A stretch of 64,000 nucleotides of DNA from Castellaniella denitrificans. GTDB lineage: Bacteria > Pseudomonadota > Gammaproteobacteria > Burkholderiales > Burkholderiaceae_B. Below are positions 41,812 through 51,343 of this stretch, one piece after another; within the stretch, counting starts at the first letter, position 1, and every line of letters begins with the position of its first letter. The stretch is from positions 62,001 through 126,000 of the forward strand of contig NZ_JAPWHE010000007.1 in assembly GCF_027214045.1 (NCBI RefSeq), given 5' to 3'. The position numbers and the translations under genes were made by a program. Below the pieces are notes generated by a model, which did not search any database, had not been told where the DNA came from, and worked only from the letters and a program-made list of their open reading frames with translations.

Positions 41812-43780
41812 ATTTCCAGGCTGGCTGGCGTTCGGACAGCCCGAGGAAGGCCTGCGTGACCTGGATGTGGCTTTCGGCCGCCTGCTGATCCGCCAGGCGC
41901 CGCGGGCGCCCGAGTTCGCCTTGCGCCTGGCCGTTCTGTGCAGCGCCCGGCTGGCGCATGGCCATCCCTGTCTGGACCTGAAGATCCTGTGCGAGCCCGG
42001 CGGCAGCATACCGGCGGGCGAAGCGGAAGCCGGGGACGGATGGGCGGGACCGCCGGCCTGGGTGGAGGGCGGGCTGGACGGTTGCCTGGCGGCGCTGGCG
42101 GCGGCCGATTTCGTGGGCGACGGCGGCGGTCCTGAGCCGCTGGTTCTCCAAGGGCACCGGCTGTACCTGGGGCGCTACTGGCGCGCCGGGCGGCGCATCC
42201 GCGAGGACCTCGGCCGGCGTCTCGCGCTGGAACCGCCGGAGGCGCGCGACCCAGCCGCCGTCCGGGTCTGGCTGGACACGGTTTTCGACGAGCCCGCCGC
42301 CGAGCCGCCGGACTGGCAGAAGATCGCCTGCGCCACGGCGCTGCTGCACGGCTTCGCCATCATCACGGGGGGGCCGGGGACGGGCAAGACCACCACAGTC
42401 GTCCGCCTGCTGGCGGTCCTGCAGGGCCTGGCCAGGGCGCGTGGGCTCGAACGCGGCCTGCGCATCCGTCTGGCGGCGCCGACGGGCAAGGCGGCGGCGC
42501 GCCTGAACGAATCCATCGCCGGCGCCCTGGATCGCCTGGCGGCCAAGGCCGATGCCGATTTGCGCGCCGCGCTGGAACGCGTGCCGGCCGAAGTCCTGAC
42601 CCTGCATCGCCTCCTGGGCAGCCGGCCAGACACCCGCCGCTTGAAGTTCCACGCCGACAATCCACTGGACCTGGACGTGCTGGTGGTGGACGAGGCTTCG
42701 ATGATGGATATCGAAATGATGGACGCCGTGCTGGCCGCGCTGCCCGCCCATGCGCGCCTGGTGCTGCTGGGAGACAAGGACCAGCTGGCTTCGGTGGAGG
42801 CGGGCGCGGTGCTGGGCGAACTGTGCGGGCGGGCCGAGGACGGTCATTACACGCCGGCTCAGTGCGATCGCCTGCTTGAGTGCAGCGGCGAGACGGTGCC
42901 CGTGGCATACCGGGATCCGGCCGGTGCCGCGCTGGATCAGGCCGTGGTCATGTTGCGTCGCAGCCACCGCTTCCAGGCCGACAGCGGCATCGGCCGGTTC
43001 GCCGCCGCCGTGAACCGGGGCGACGTCCCGGCCGTGGCCGGATTGTTGCGCGATCCTCCGGACGGCCTGAGCCTGGTGCGTACCGGGCCGTCCGCCGCGT
43101 CCAGCGAAGCCTGGCTGCGCGACAGCGGCGCCCTGGGCGAGGCGGGCTACCCCGCGCTGTTCCGCGCCGTGCGGGACGGCCGGCCCGAACGGGCGGCGCC
43201 ACCTCCGGCCTGGGACTGCTGGGCCCGCGTCGTCCTGGCGAGCCAGGCCCGCTTCCAGGTGCTGTGCGCCTTGCGCGATGGCCCCTGGGGCGCGCGCGGG
43301 CTGAATCGCCGCATCGAATCCCATCTGCGGGCGGCGGGCTGGATCGCGGCCTCGGAAGAGGCCTGGTATCCCGGCCGGCCGGTACTGGTGCTGCGCAACC
43401 ATGCCGCTCTGGGTCTGGCCAACGGCGACATCGGTGTGGCCTTGCCCGTGCCGGACCCGGAACAGGAGGACGCCTGGATGGTCCGGGTGGCCTTCGCCGG
43501 CGCCACCCGGGACGCCGTGCGCTGGGTGTCGCCCGCGCGCCTGCCGGAAGTCGAGACCGTCTATGCGCTGACCGTGCACAAATCCCAGGGCTCGGAGTTC
43601 GATCGTGTCGCGCTGGTGTTGCCTGACCGGAGATCCCCCCTGTTGACGCGGGAGTTGCTCTACACCGGCGCGACCCGCGCGCGCCGTGCCCTGGCCCTGG
43701 TGCTGCCGGGAGAGGATGCCCTGTTGAACGACGCCGTGCGCCGCGGAACCCGGCGCGCGGGCGGGATATGGACTCTCTGA
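41804..43780 (+). CDS. recD: Exodeoxyribonuclease V alpha subunit
   Basis: This 658-residue superfamily 1B helicase is a little longer than E. coli RecD (608). It has Walker A at TGGPGTGKTTTV, VVDEASMMDIEMMDA, LLGDKDQLASVEAGAVLGEL and the C-terminal VHKSQGSEFDRVALVLP motif. It completes RecBCD for double-strand break repair and degradation of foreign linear DNA. The gene overlaps recB by 8 bp and ends in a hairpin. Confidence 0.95.
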   Translation: MTEFPGWLAFGQPEEGLRDLDVAFGRLLIRQAPRAPEFALRLAVLCSARLAHGHPCLDLKILCEPGGSIPAGEAEAGDGWAGPPAWVEGGLDGCLAALAAADFVGDGGGPEPLVLQGHRLYLGRYWRAGRRIREDLGRRLALEPPEARDPAAVRVWLDTVFDEPAAEPPDWQKIACATALLHGFAIITGGPGTGKTTTVVRLLAVLQGLARARGLERGLRIRLAAPTGKAAARLNESIAGALDRLAAKADADLRAALERVPAEVLTLHRLLGSRPDTRRLKFHADNPLDLDVLVVDEASMMDIEMMDAVLAALPAHARLVLLGDKDQLASVEAGAVLGELCGRAEDGHYTPAQCDRLLECSGETVPVAYRDPAGAALDQAVVMLRRSHRFQADSGIGRFAAAVNRGDVPAVAGLLRDPPDGLSLVRTGPSAASSEAWLRDSGALGEAGYPALFRAVRDGRPERAAPPPAWDCWARVVLASQARFQVLCALRDGPWGARGLNRRIESHLRAAGWIAASEEAWYPGRPVLVLRNHAALGLANGDIGVALPVPDPEQEDAWMVRVAFAGATRDAVRWVSPARLPEVETVYALTVHKSQGSEFDRVALVLPDRRSPLLTRELLYTGATRARRALALVLPGEDALLNDAVRRGTRRAGGIWTL

Positions 43781-43800
43781 GCCGGCGTCCGGGCCGGCTC
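43779..43800 (+). terminator. Hairpin at the end of recCBD
   Basis: GAGCCGGC and GCCGGCTC pair perfectly over 8 bp around GTCCGG. The stem begins inside the recD stop codon. It is a likely transcription end for the recCBD operon, though only ATTG follows instead of a T tract. Confidence 0.45.
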
Positions 43801-43928
43801 ATTGACCTTGAACAGGATCCCGCGCCGAAAGCGCTCATGCCGACGCGGCTCCCCGCTAAAATGAAAAGTGGCGGACGCTGGCGGCATGGCCGGCCCGGAA
43901 CACCCCTGATTGACGGATGGAGACCCGC

Positions 43929-45575
43929 ATGACCTCGATATATGACCAGGACCTGTCCCGGAACCCGGCCAACTTCGCGCCGCTCACGCCTTTGCTTTAC
44001 CTGGAACGGGCTGCGGAAGTCTATCCCGACCGGCTGGCGGTCGTGCATGGATTGGGCGACGCCGTCATCCGCCATACCTGGGCCGATCTGTACCGGCGTT
44101 GCCGCCGCCTGGCGGGCGCCCTGGCCGCGCACGGCATCGGCAGGGGGGACACGGTGGCCGTGATGCTGCCCAATGTGCCCGCCATGGTCGAGGCGCATTT
44201 CGGCATTCCCATGAGCGGAGCCGTCCTCAACACCCTGAACACCCGGCTGGATCCGGCCACCATCGCCTTCATGCTCGACCACGGCGAGGCGCGCGCCATC
44301 CTCGTCGACCGGGAATTTTCCCGCGTCGTGGGCCAGGCGCTGGCGCTGCGCACGCGCGCCGAGCCCATCCTGGTGGTGGACGTGGACGATCCCCTGTACG
44401 ACGGCCCGGGCGAGACCGTCGGCACGCTGGACTACGAGGCGCTGCTGGCTTCGGGGGATCCGGCGTTCGCCTGGCGGATGCCGGACGACGAATGGGATGC
44501 GATCTCCCTGAACTACACCAGCGGCACCACCGGCAACCCCAAGGGCGTGGTCTATCACCACCGGGGGGCGGCGATCAACGCCGTGTCGAACATCCTCGAA
44601 TGGGACATGCCCAAGCACGCGGTCTACCTGTGGACGCTGCCCATGTTCCACTGCAACGGCTGGTGCTTCCCCTGGACCGTGGCGGCGCGCGCCGGGGTGA
44701 ACGTCTGCCTGCGGCGGGTCGATGCGGCGGCCATGGTCGCGCTGATGCGCGAGCACGGCGTCACCCATTATTGCGGTGCGCCCATCGTCCAGAGCATGCT
44801 GGTCAACGCGCCGCAGGCCTTGCGCGACACGATTCCGTCCGGCATCCGGGCCATGGTGGCGGGCGCCGCGCCCCCGGCCTCGATGATCGAAGGCATGGAA
44901 GCCCTGGGCATCGACCTGACGCATGTCTACGGCCTGACCGAGGTCTACGGGCCGGCCACGGTGTGCGCCAAGCACGTCGCCTGGGATGATCTCGACATCG
45001 GCAAGCGGGCCGAACTCAACGCCCGTCAGGGTGTGCGCTACCACCTGGAGAAAGCCGCGACGGTGCTGGATCCGGAAACTCTGCGGCCGGTGCCGGCCGA
45101 CGGCGAGACCATGGGCGAGATCATGTTCCAGGGCAACATCTGCATGAAAGGCTACCTGAAGAACCCGCAGGCGACACAGGCGGCTTTCGCGGGCGGCTGG
45201 TTTCACAGCGGCGATCTGGCGGTGATCTACCCGGACGGCTACATCAAGATCAAGGACCGGAGCAAGGACATCATCATCTCCGGCGGGGAAAACATCTCCT
45301 CGATCGAGGTCGAGGATGTCCTCTACCGCCATCCCGCCGTGCTGGCGGCCGCCGTGGTCGCGCGGCCCGACGAACGCTGGGGCGAGACGCCCTGCGCCTT
45401 CATCGAGCTCAAGCCCGACGCCCAGGTCGGCGCCGAGGACATCATTGCCCATTGCAAGGCCCACCTGGCCGGCTACAAGGTCCCGCGCCACATCGTGTTC
45501 GGCGAATTGCCAAAGACCTCCACCGGCAAGATCCAGAAATTCGAATTGCGCCAGCGGGCGGCGCAGTCCGCCTGA
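43929..45575 (+). CDS. Fatty acid/acyl-CoA synthetase (AMP-binding, AlkK-like)
   Basis: This 548-residue ANL-family ligase activates a carboxylic acid to its acyl-CoA through an acyl-AMP. Visible core motifs are LNYTSGTTGNPKGVVYHH (P-loop), VYGLTEVYGP, WFHSGDLAVIYPDGYIKIKDRSKDII and the catalytic Lys near the end in PKTSTGKIQKFELR. The overall pattern resembles medium-chain fatty-acyl-CoA ligases such as AlkK. ATG 43929 is preferred over in-frame ATG 43917 because GGAG precedes it by 6 nt. An aromatic acid substrate cannot be excluded. Confidence 0.87.
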   Translation: MTSIYDQDLSRNPANFAPLTPLLYLERAAEVYPDRLAVVHGLGDAVIRHTWADLYRRCRRLAGALAAHGIGRGDTVAVMLPNVPAMVEAHFGIPMSGAVLNTLNTRLDPATIAFMLDHGEARAILVDREFSRVVGQALALRTRAEPILVVDVDDPLYDGPGETVGTLDYEALLASGDPAFAWRMPDDEWDAISLNYTSGTTGNPKGVVYHHRGAAINAVSNILEWDMPKHAVYLWTLPMFHCNGWCFPWTVAARAGVNVCLRRVDAAAMVALMREHGVTHYCGAPIVQSMLVNAPQALRDTIPSGIRAMVAGAAPPASMIEGMEALGIDLTHVYGLTEVYGPATVCAKHVAWDDLDIGKRAELNARQGVRYHLEKAATVLDPETLRPVPADGETMGEIMFQGNICMKGYLKNPQATQAAFAGGWFHSGDLAVIYPDGYIKIKDRSKDIIISGGENISSIEVEDVLYRHPAVLAAAVVARPDERWGETPCAFIELKPDAQVGAEDIIAHCKAHLAGYKVPRHIVFGELPKTSTGKIQKFELRQRAAQSA

Positions 45576-45583
45576 GGCCGGAC

Positions 45584-47140
45584 ATGTCCACCGGACACCC
45601 TTCCGTCGATGCGCGCGCAGGCCATGGCGCGCCGGCGCGCCTGTCGCCGCATGCGCTGCTCAGTCCGGCGCAGATGGGCGTGGCCGATCGGGCCGCTCCG
45701 GCGGCCGGAGTGTCCGGGGCGCGGCTGATGGAGGCGGCGGGCGCGGCCGTGGCCCGGGCGATCCGCGAGCGCTGGGCGCCGACGCCGGCATGGGTGTTGT
45801 GCGGGCCGGGCAACAATGGCGGCGATGGTTTTGTCGCCGCGCGTCGGCTGCGGGACGCCGGCTGGCCGGTGCGGGTCTTCCTGTGGGGAGAACGCGGCGC
45901 CTTGCGCGGGGACGCGGCCCGGGCGGCCGAGGCCTGGGCCGGGCCGGTCGAAGCCGCCATGCCCGCCTGTCTGGACGGCGCCGGCCTGATCGTCGACGCC
46001 CTGCTGGGCGCGGGCCTGAGCCGGGCGCCGGCCGGCGATCTGCGGACGCTGATCGATGCCGTGAACGCAGCCGTCGCGCCGGTGTGCGCCATCGATGTGC
46101 CCACGGGCCTGGACGGCGCCAGCGGACGCTGCCCGGGCGCCGCCGTCCGGGCCGACCTGACGGTCACGTTCTGCCGTCGCAAGCCCGGCCATCTGCTGTT
46201 GCCGGGACGCGCGCTGTGCGGCGCGCTGATCTGCGCCGACATCGGCATGCCCGACGCCGCGCTGGGCGCGATCGTCCCGGCAGCCCATGCCAACCATCCG
46301 GACCTCTGGGCAGCCCTGTTTCCGTGGCCGCGTTCGGACGGCCACAAATACCGCCGGGGCCATGCGCTGGTCGTGGGCGGCGAACGGATGCTGGGCGCCA
46401 GCCGCCTGGCCTGCCTGGCGGCGGCGCGCATCGGCGCCGGTCTGGTGACGCTGGCGACGCCGCCGGCCGCCTGGGCGATCCAGGCGGGCGCCCTGACTTC
46501 GGTCATGGTCGAGGCGCTGCCGCCGGACGGCGCGCTGGATCAGGCGCTGGCCGACCCGCGCCGCAACGCGCTGCTGATCGGCCCCGGGCTGGGTCGCGCG
46601 CCGCAGGCGGGACGGCAGGTTCTCGACCTGCTGACGGCCGGGCGCCCCTGCGTGCTGGACGCCGACGCGCTCAGCGTGTTCGCCGCTCGGCCGGCCGCGC
46701 TGCTGGACGCCCTGCACGGGCTGTGCGTGCTGACGCCCCACGAGGGCGAATTCGCCCGCCTCTTCGGTCCCGCGCCGGGCGCCGGGGACGATGCCACGCC
46801 AGGGACGGAAGACGACAAACTGCGGCGCGCGCGGGCCGCCGCCCGGCGCGGCGGCGCGGTCGTGGTGCTCAAGGGCGCCGACACCGTGATCGCGGCGCCC
46901 GACGGCCGCTGCGTCATCAACGACAATGCGCCGCCGACGCTGGCGACCGCCGGTTCGGGGGATGTGCTGGCGGGCTGCGTCGCCGGCCTGCTGGCGGCCG
47001 GCATGCCGGCCTTCGAGGCGGCCTGCGCAGCCGTCTGGCTGCACGGCCTGGCGGCCGACCGGCTGGGCCCGGGGCTGCTGGCCGAGGATCTGCCGGGCGC
47101 CTTGCCCGGGGCGCTGGCCGTTCTGGCCGGCATGGATTGA
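45584..47140 (+). CDS. nnrD: Bifunctional NAD(P)HX epimerase/dehydratase
   Basis: This 518-residue YjeF-type repair enzyme has an N-terminal epimerase domain (WVLCGPGNNGGDGFVAARRL; DALLGAGLSR) and a C-terminal ribokinase-like ADP-dependent dehydratase domain (HKYRRGHALVVGG; LLIGPGLGR; VLTPHEGEFARLFG; NDNAPPTLATAGSGDVLAG). It repairs hydrated NADH and NADPH. It starts 8 bp after the acyl-CoA ligase, suggesting co-transcription, and is followed 19 bp later by a HAD phosphatase. Confidence 0.93.
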   Translation: MSTGHPSVDARAGHGAPARLSPHALLSPAQMGVADRAAPAAGVSGARLMEAAGAAVARAIRERWAPTPAWVLCGPGNNGGDGFVAARRLRDAGWPVRVFLWGERGALRGDAARAAEAWAGPVEAAMPACLDGAGLIVDALLGAGLSRAPAGDLRTLIDAVNAAVAPVCAIDVPTGLDGASGRCPGAAVRADLTVTFCRRKPGHLLLPGRALCGALICADIGMPDAALGAIVPAAHANHPDLWAALFPWPRSDGHKYRRGHALVVGGERMLGASRLACLAAARIGAGLVTLATPPAAWAIQAGALTSVMVEALPPDGALDQALADPRRNALLIGPGLGRAPQAGRQVLDLLTAGRPCVLDADALSVFAARPAALLDALHGLCVLTPHEGEFARLFGPAPGAGDDATPGTEDDKLRRARAAARRGGAVVVLKGADTVIAAPDGRCVINDNAPPTLATAGSGDVLAGCVAGLLAAGMPAFEAACAAVWLHGLAADRLGPGLLAEDLPGALPGALAVLAGMD

Positions 47141-47159
47141 GACTCTACTGGATGCGCAT

Positions 47160-48008
47160 ATGGCGGATGTGATCGCGCTGGTCTTCGATTTCGACGACAC
47201 GCTGGCGCCGGACAGCACCTCGGGCTTCCTCCAGGAAATCGGCGCGGACGTGCCGGCCTTCTGGCACGACCGGGTCGATCCCCTGCTGGATCACGAGGAC
47301 TGGGATCCGGTTCCGGCCTATCTGTACCAGATGCTGGCCTTGTCCCGTTCGGGGCGCCACGGTCCCATCACCCGCGACCGCCTGCGCGACTGGGGGCGGC
47401 GGTTGCCGCTGCATGACGGCGTGCCGACCCTGTTCGAACGCCTGAGGACGCGGTTGCGCCATGCCCACCCGACCGTGCAACTGGAGTTCTACCTGATTTC
47501 CAGCGGCATCGGCGATGTGCTGCGCGAGACGTCCATCGCGAGCTGGTTTTCCGACATCTGGGCCTCTGAATTCCACTATGGCGCCGATGGCGCCATCGAA
47601 TTCCCTCGTCGCGTGGTCAGCTTCACCGACAAGACCCGCTATCTGTTCCACATCCAGAAGGGCATCATCGGTCCCGAAGCACGCAACAAGCCCTTCGAGG
47701 TCAACCGCAAGGTCGATGCCGACAGGCTGCGCGTGCCCTTCGAGCAGATGATCTTCGTCGGCGACGGCTATACCGACATTCCCTGTTTTTCCCTGATCCG
47801 GCGCTCGGGCGGGGTCGCGTTCGGCGTCTGGGATCCGCGCCACAAGGAAAAACGCAGCCGCGCCTGGGGCTTCATCGAGGACGGGCGCGTGTCCAACCTG
47901 AACCAGGCGCGCTTCGGCGAGGACGCCGAGCTTTACCAGTGGCTGGAGGCCGCCGTGGAAAGCCTGGCCTCCAAGATCGTGCTGCGTGCGCGGATGTACC
48001 GTGGCTGA
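47160..48008 (+). CDS. HAD-superfamily hydrolase
   Basis: This 282-residue HAD phosphatase has motif I FDFDDTLAP near residue 9, motif II in EFYLISSGIGD, a conserved Lys in SFTDKTRYLF and motif III/IV MIFVGDGYTDIPCF. These features suit a phosphoserine-phosphatase-like fold with a sizeable cap, but the substrate is unknown. The start is the ATG directly before ADVIALVFDFDD. Its end overlaps the start of the TadA-LdcA gene by 8 bp. Confidence 0.78.
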   Translation: MADVIALVFDFDDTLAPDSTSGFLQEIGADVPAFWHDRVDPLLDHEDWDPVPAYLYQMLALSRSGRHGPITRDRLRDWGRRLPLHDGVPTLFERLRTRLRHAHPTVQLEFYLISSGIGDVLRETSIASWFSDIWASEFHYGADGAIEFPRRVVSFTDKTRYLFHIQKGIIGPEARNKPFEVNRKVDADRLRVPFEQMIFVGDGYTDIPCFSLIRRSGGVAFGVWDPRHKEKRSRAWGFIEDGRVSNLNQARFGEDAELYQWLEAAVESLASKIVLRARMYRG

Positions 48009-49608
48009 TTCCCGTCCGGTTCGACTGGCGGCGGCCCCGTCCGCCGACGCGGCGGCCGATCTCCTGGACGACGAAGGCGCCATGGCGCTGGCGCTCGACC
48101 TGGCCCGCCAGGCCGCGTCCCTGGGCGAAGTGCCCGTGGGCGCCGTGGTGCTGGATGCCGCCGGCCATCTGCTGGCGACCGGGCACAACCGCACGATCCT
48201 GGACCGCGACCCGACCGCGCACGCCGAGGTCGTGGCCCTGCGCGCCGCCGCCCGCAGCCTGGACAACTATCGTCTGACCGGCGCGCGCCTGTATGTCACG
48301 CTGGAACCCTGCGCCATGTGCCTGGGCGCCATGTTCCATGCGCGCCTGGCCGAAATCGTCTATGGCGCGCCCGACCCCAAGACCGGCGCTTGCGGCGGCG
48401 TGGTCGATCTGTCCGTCCAGCCGCGCCTGAACCATCACGCCCGCGTCCGGGGCGGGGTGCGGACGCAGGCCTGCGGCGATCTGCTGCGCGATTTCTTTCG
48501 CGCCCGGCGCGAAGCCGCCCGCGCGGCGCGGGGCCGGGCGGCACCCGCAACCGTTTCCGGCGGCCGTCCGGCCGCACCCCTCTTTTTCCAGGATGATCCT
48601 TCCATGCCCAAGCAGAAATCCGATTCCGCCGCGCCGTCCCGTCCGGCTCCCGGCGGCGAACACACGCACCTGGTCTGCGATGACCCGGAGTGCGGCGTGC
48701 ATCACGTGCACGAACAGCCCTCGGGGATCTATCTGATCTCTCCTTCCGGGGCCGTGGCCGATCCCGCCGCGCTGGACTTGGCCATGGAACGGCTGCGCGC
48801 CATGGGCTTTCGCGTCGCCGCCGACCGCACGGCCCTGGCCGTGCACGAACGCTTCGCCGGCACCGACAAGCAGCGCCTGGCGGCGATCCAGCGGGCGCTC
48901 AAGCAGAAGCACCCGGTCGTCATGGCGACCCGGGGCGGCTACGGCCTGAGCCGCCTGCTGCCGCAGATCGACTGGCGGGCGGTGGCCGACAGCGGCAAGA
49001 CCTTCCTTGGCCAGAGCGATTTCACCGCCTTCAACCTGGCGCTGCTGGCGCGCACCGGCGCGGTCAGCCTGGCCGGCCCCACCGCGATCTTCGATTTCGG
49101 CGGCAAGAAAGTGGATGACCTGACCCAGGCCCTGTTCCAGGAAACCCTGTCCGGCGAGCTGGAAATCCTCAGTTTCGAGTCCCCCGGCGCCGATCCGGTG
49201 GACGCGCGCGGCATCCTGTGGGGCGGCAATCTGGCGATGGTGGCCTCGCTGGTCGGCACACCCTATCTGCCCGACGTGAAGGGCGGCATCCTGTTCCTCG
49301 AAGACGTGTCCGAACATCCGTTCCGCATCGAGCGCATGCTGACCCAGCTGTGGCATGCGGGCGTGCTGGAAAAGCAGCACGCCATCGTGCTGGGCCAGTT
49401 CACCGATTACCGCCTGGCGCCGCATGACAATGGCTACGACCTGGATTCCGTGGTGCGCTGGCTGCGTCAGACGGTGCGCGTGCCGGTCGTCACGGGACTG
49501 CCCTATGGCCATGTCAAGGTCAAGGCCACCCTGCCGGTGGGTGCGCGCGTGGGCATCGCCACCGAGGACGGCATGGCGCACCTGGTGTTGCGGGAACACC
49601 CGCACTGA
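48001..49608 (+). CDS. tadA: Fusion of tRNA adenosine(34) deaminase TadA and LD-carboxypeptidase LdcA
   Basis: One uninterrupted 535-codon frame carries two enzymes normally separate. Residues about 25-170 are TadA with zinc ligands in HAE (74-76) and PCAMC (103-107), which makes inosine at the tRNA-Arg wobble position. Residues about 240-535 are an S66 LD-carboxypeptidase with nucleophile Ser339 in GQSD, Glu434 and His504, acting on cytoplasmic murein tetrapeptides. The linker holds a Cys/His cluster (CDDPECGVHHVH). An internal ATG at 48604 (codon 202) with AGGA upstream could yield LdcA alone. The GTG at 48001 overlaps the upstream stop. Confidence 0.88.
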   Translation: MADSRPVRLAAAPSADAAADLLDDEGAMALALDLARQAASLGEVPVGAVVLDAAGHLLATGHNRTILDRDPTAHAEVVALRAAARSLDNYRLTGARLYVTLEPCAMCLGAMFHARLAEIVYGAPDPKTGACGGVVDLSVQPRLNHHARVRGGVRTQACGDLLRDFFRARREAARAARGRAAPATVSGGRPAAPLFFQDDPSMPKQKSDSAAPSRPAPGGEHTHLVCDDPECGVHHVHEQPSGIYLISPSGAVADPAALDLAMERLRAMGFRVAADRTALAVHERFAGTDKQRLAAIQRALKQKHPVVMATRGGYGLSRLLPQIDWRAVADSGKTFLGQSDFTAFNLALLARTGAVSLAGPTAIFDFGGKKVDDLTQALFQETLSGELEILSFESPGADPVDARGILWGGNLAMVASLVGTPYLPDVKGGILFLEDVSEHPFRIERMLTQLWHAGVLEKQHAIVLGQFTDYRLAPHDNGYDLDSVVRWLRQTVRVPVVTGLPYGHVKVKATLPVGARVGIATEDGMAHLVLREHPH

Positions 49609-49659
49609 TTGGCTGCCGGCCTGACCGATCACGGGGCGGGCGGGGCTGAAAGTCGGCCC

Positions 49660-49678
49660 ACCTGCTAAAATAGCAGGT
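49660..49678 (+). promoter_or_regulatory. Inverted repeat and probable -10 element upstream of the ABC-F gene
   Basis: ACCTGCTA-AAA-TAGCAGGT is a perfect 8-bp inverted repeat with a 3-nt spacer. Its centre contains TAAAAT, a good -10 hexamer about 40 bp before the GTG start. It may be a promoter overlapped by an operator; no good -35 was seen. Confidence 0.4.
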
Positions 49679-49709
49679 TGTTTTGACTTCATTTTTTCCC
49701 GCCACCACC

Positions 49710-51311
49710 GTGATCTCCACCAACAACCTCACCATCCAGTTCGGCTCCAAGCCCCTGTTCGAGAATGTCAGCGTCAAATTCGGCGACGGCAACCGCTACG
49801 GGCTCATCGGCGCCAACGGCTCGGGCAAGTCCACCCTGATGAAGATCATCGGCGGCGACCTGGAGCCGACTTCGGGCAACGTCGCGCTGGAACCCGGCCT
49901 GCGGCTGGGCAAGCTGCGTCAGGACCAGTTCGCCTTCGAGGATGTGCGGGTGCTGGACGTGGTGATGATGGGCCACGCCGAGATGTGGCAGGTCATGGCG
50001 GACCGGGACGCCATCTATGCCAACCCGGAGGCGACCGAGGACGACTACATGCGCGCCGCCGAACTGGAAGGCAAGTTCGCGGAATACGACGGCTACACGG
50101 CCGAGGCCCGCGCCGGCGAACTGCTGCTGGGCCTGGAAATCCCCGTCGAACAGCACCAGCTACCGATGCGCGAGATCGCCCCGGGCTGGAAGCTGCGCGT
50201 GCTGCTGGCCCAGGCGCTGTTCTCCAACCCCGATGTGCTGCTGCTCGACGAACCCACCAACAACCTGGACATCAACACCATCCGCTGGCTGGAGACCGTG
50301 CTCAACGGCTACGACAGCACGATGATCATCATCAGCCACGATCGCCATTTCCTGAACGAAGTCTGCACCCACATGGCCGATCTGGATTATGGCGAACTGC
50401 GCGTGTATCCGGGGAACTACGACGACTACATGCTGGCCTCCACCCAGGCGCGCGAGCGCCAGGTGGCCGCCAATGCGCGCGCCAAGGAACGCGTCAGCGA
50501 ACTGCAGGACTTCGTGCGCCGTTTCGCCGCCAACAAGTCCAAGTCGCGCCAGGCCACATCCCGCCTGAAACAGATCGACCGCATCAAGGCCGATACCGTC
50601 CAGGTCAAGCCGTCCTCGCGCCAGAATCCCTATATCCGCTTCGAGGTCAACAAGGTCCTCCACCGCCAGGCCGCGCACATCGAGGATCTGTCCAAATCCT
50701 ACGACCGCCCCATCATCAAGGGGCTGTCCACCATGATCGAGGCCGGCCAGAAGGTCGCCATCATCGGTGCCAACGGCGTGGGCAAGACGACCCTGCTGCG
50801 CTTGCTGGCCGGCAATCTGCCGCCCGACGAGGGGACAGTGCGCTGGTCGGAAAACGCCGACATCGGCTACATGGCCCAGGACGTGTCCGATCAGTTCGAC
50901 TCCGATCGCGACCTGTTCGACTGGATGACCGACTACCGCCAGCCGGGCGACGAGGATCAGTCGATCCGCTCGGTGCTGGGCCGGCTGTTGTTCTCGGGCG
51001 ACGAAATCACCAAGGCCGTGCGCGTGCTGTCCGGCGGGGAAAAGAACCGCATGAGTTTCGGCCGCCTGATGCTGGGTCGTCACAACGTCATGCTGATGGA
51101 CGAGCCCACCAACCACCTGGACATGGAATCCATCGAGTCGCTGCAATATGCGCTGGAGCAATACCGGGGCACGCTGGTGTTCGTTTCGCACGACCGCCAG
51201 TTCGTGTCGGGCGTGGCGACGCGGGTGATCGAAATCCTGCCCGACGGCCGTTTGAACGACTACCCTGGCACCTACGAGGAATACCTCGCGTCCCAGGGCA
51301 TCGAGGCCTGA
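49710..51311 (+). CDS. ybiT: ABC-F family ATPase, YbiT type
   Basis: This 533-residue soluble protein has two ATP-binding cassettes and no membrane segments. It has Walker A sites GANGSGKST and GANGVGKTT, Walker B sites [11 protein letters not shown] and [10 protein letters not shown], and signature [10 protein letters not shown] in the second half. A linker of the P-site-interaction type is rich in charged residues ([21 protein letters not shown]). ABC-F proteins act on ribosomes, resolving stalls or regulating early elongation. GTG 49710 aligns with the family N terminus ([16 protein letters not shown]); an in-frame TTG at 49683 has a weak upstream AGCAGG. Confidence 0.9.
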   Translation: MISTNNLTIQFGSKPLFENVSVKFGDGNRYGLIGANGSGKSTLMKIIGGDLEPTSGNVALEPGLRLGKLRQDQFAFEDVRVLDVVMMGHAEMWQVMADRDAIYANPEATEDDYMRAAELEGKFAEYDGYTAEARAGELLLGLEIPVEQHQLPMREIAPGWKLRVLLAQALFSNPDVLLLDEPTNNLDINTIRWLETVLNGYDSTMIIISHDRHFLNEVCTHMADLDYGELRVYPGNYDDYMLASTQARERQVAANARAKERVSELQDFVRRFAANKSKSRQATSRLKQIDRIKADTVQVKPSSRQNPYIRFEVNKVLHRQAAHIEDLSKSYDRPIIKGLSTMIEAGQKVAIIGANGVGKTTLLRLLAGNLPPDEGTVRWSENADIGYMAQDVSDQFDSDRDLFDWMTDYRQPGDEDQSIRSVLGRLLFSGDEITKAVRVLSGGEKNRMSFGRLMLGRHNVMLMDEPTNHLDMESIESLQYALEQYRGTLVFVSHDRQFVSGVATRVIEILPDGRLNDYPGTYEEYLASQGIEA

Positions 51312-51343
51312 GCCATGGCGGGGCGCGGGGGGCGGGCGGACGC

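Noticed and set aside
38206-43780. recB and recD as AddA-like or phage-encoded helicases.
   Set aside because: The order recC-recB-recD with 4- and 8-bp overlaps and intact RecB nuclease and RecD helicase motifs identify a normal RecBCD operon.
30319-43931. Identical 17-base start regions (ATGGAGACCCGCATGAC) at tenA and at the acyl-CoA synthetase gene.
   Set aside because: Both contain a GGAG Shine-Dalgarno and two ATGs; the similarity is short and explained by ribosome-binding constraints.
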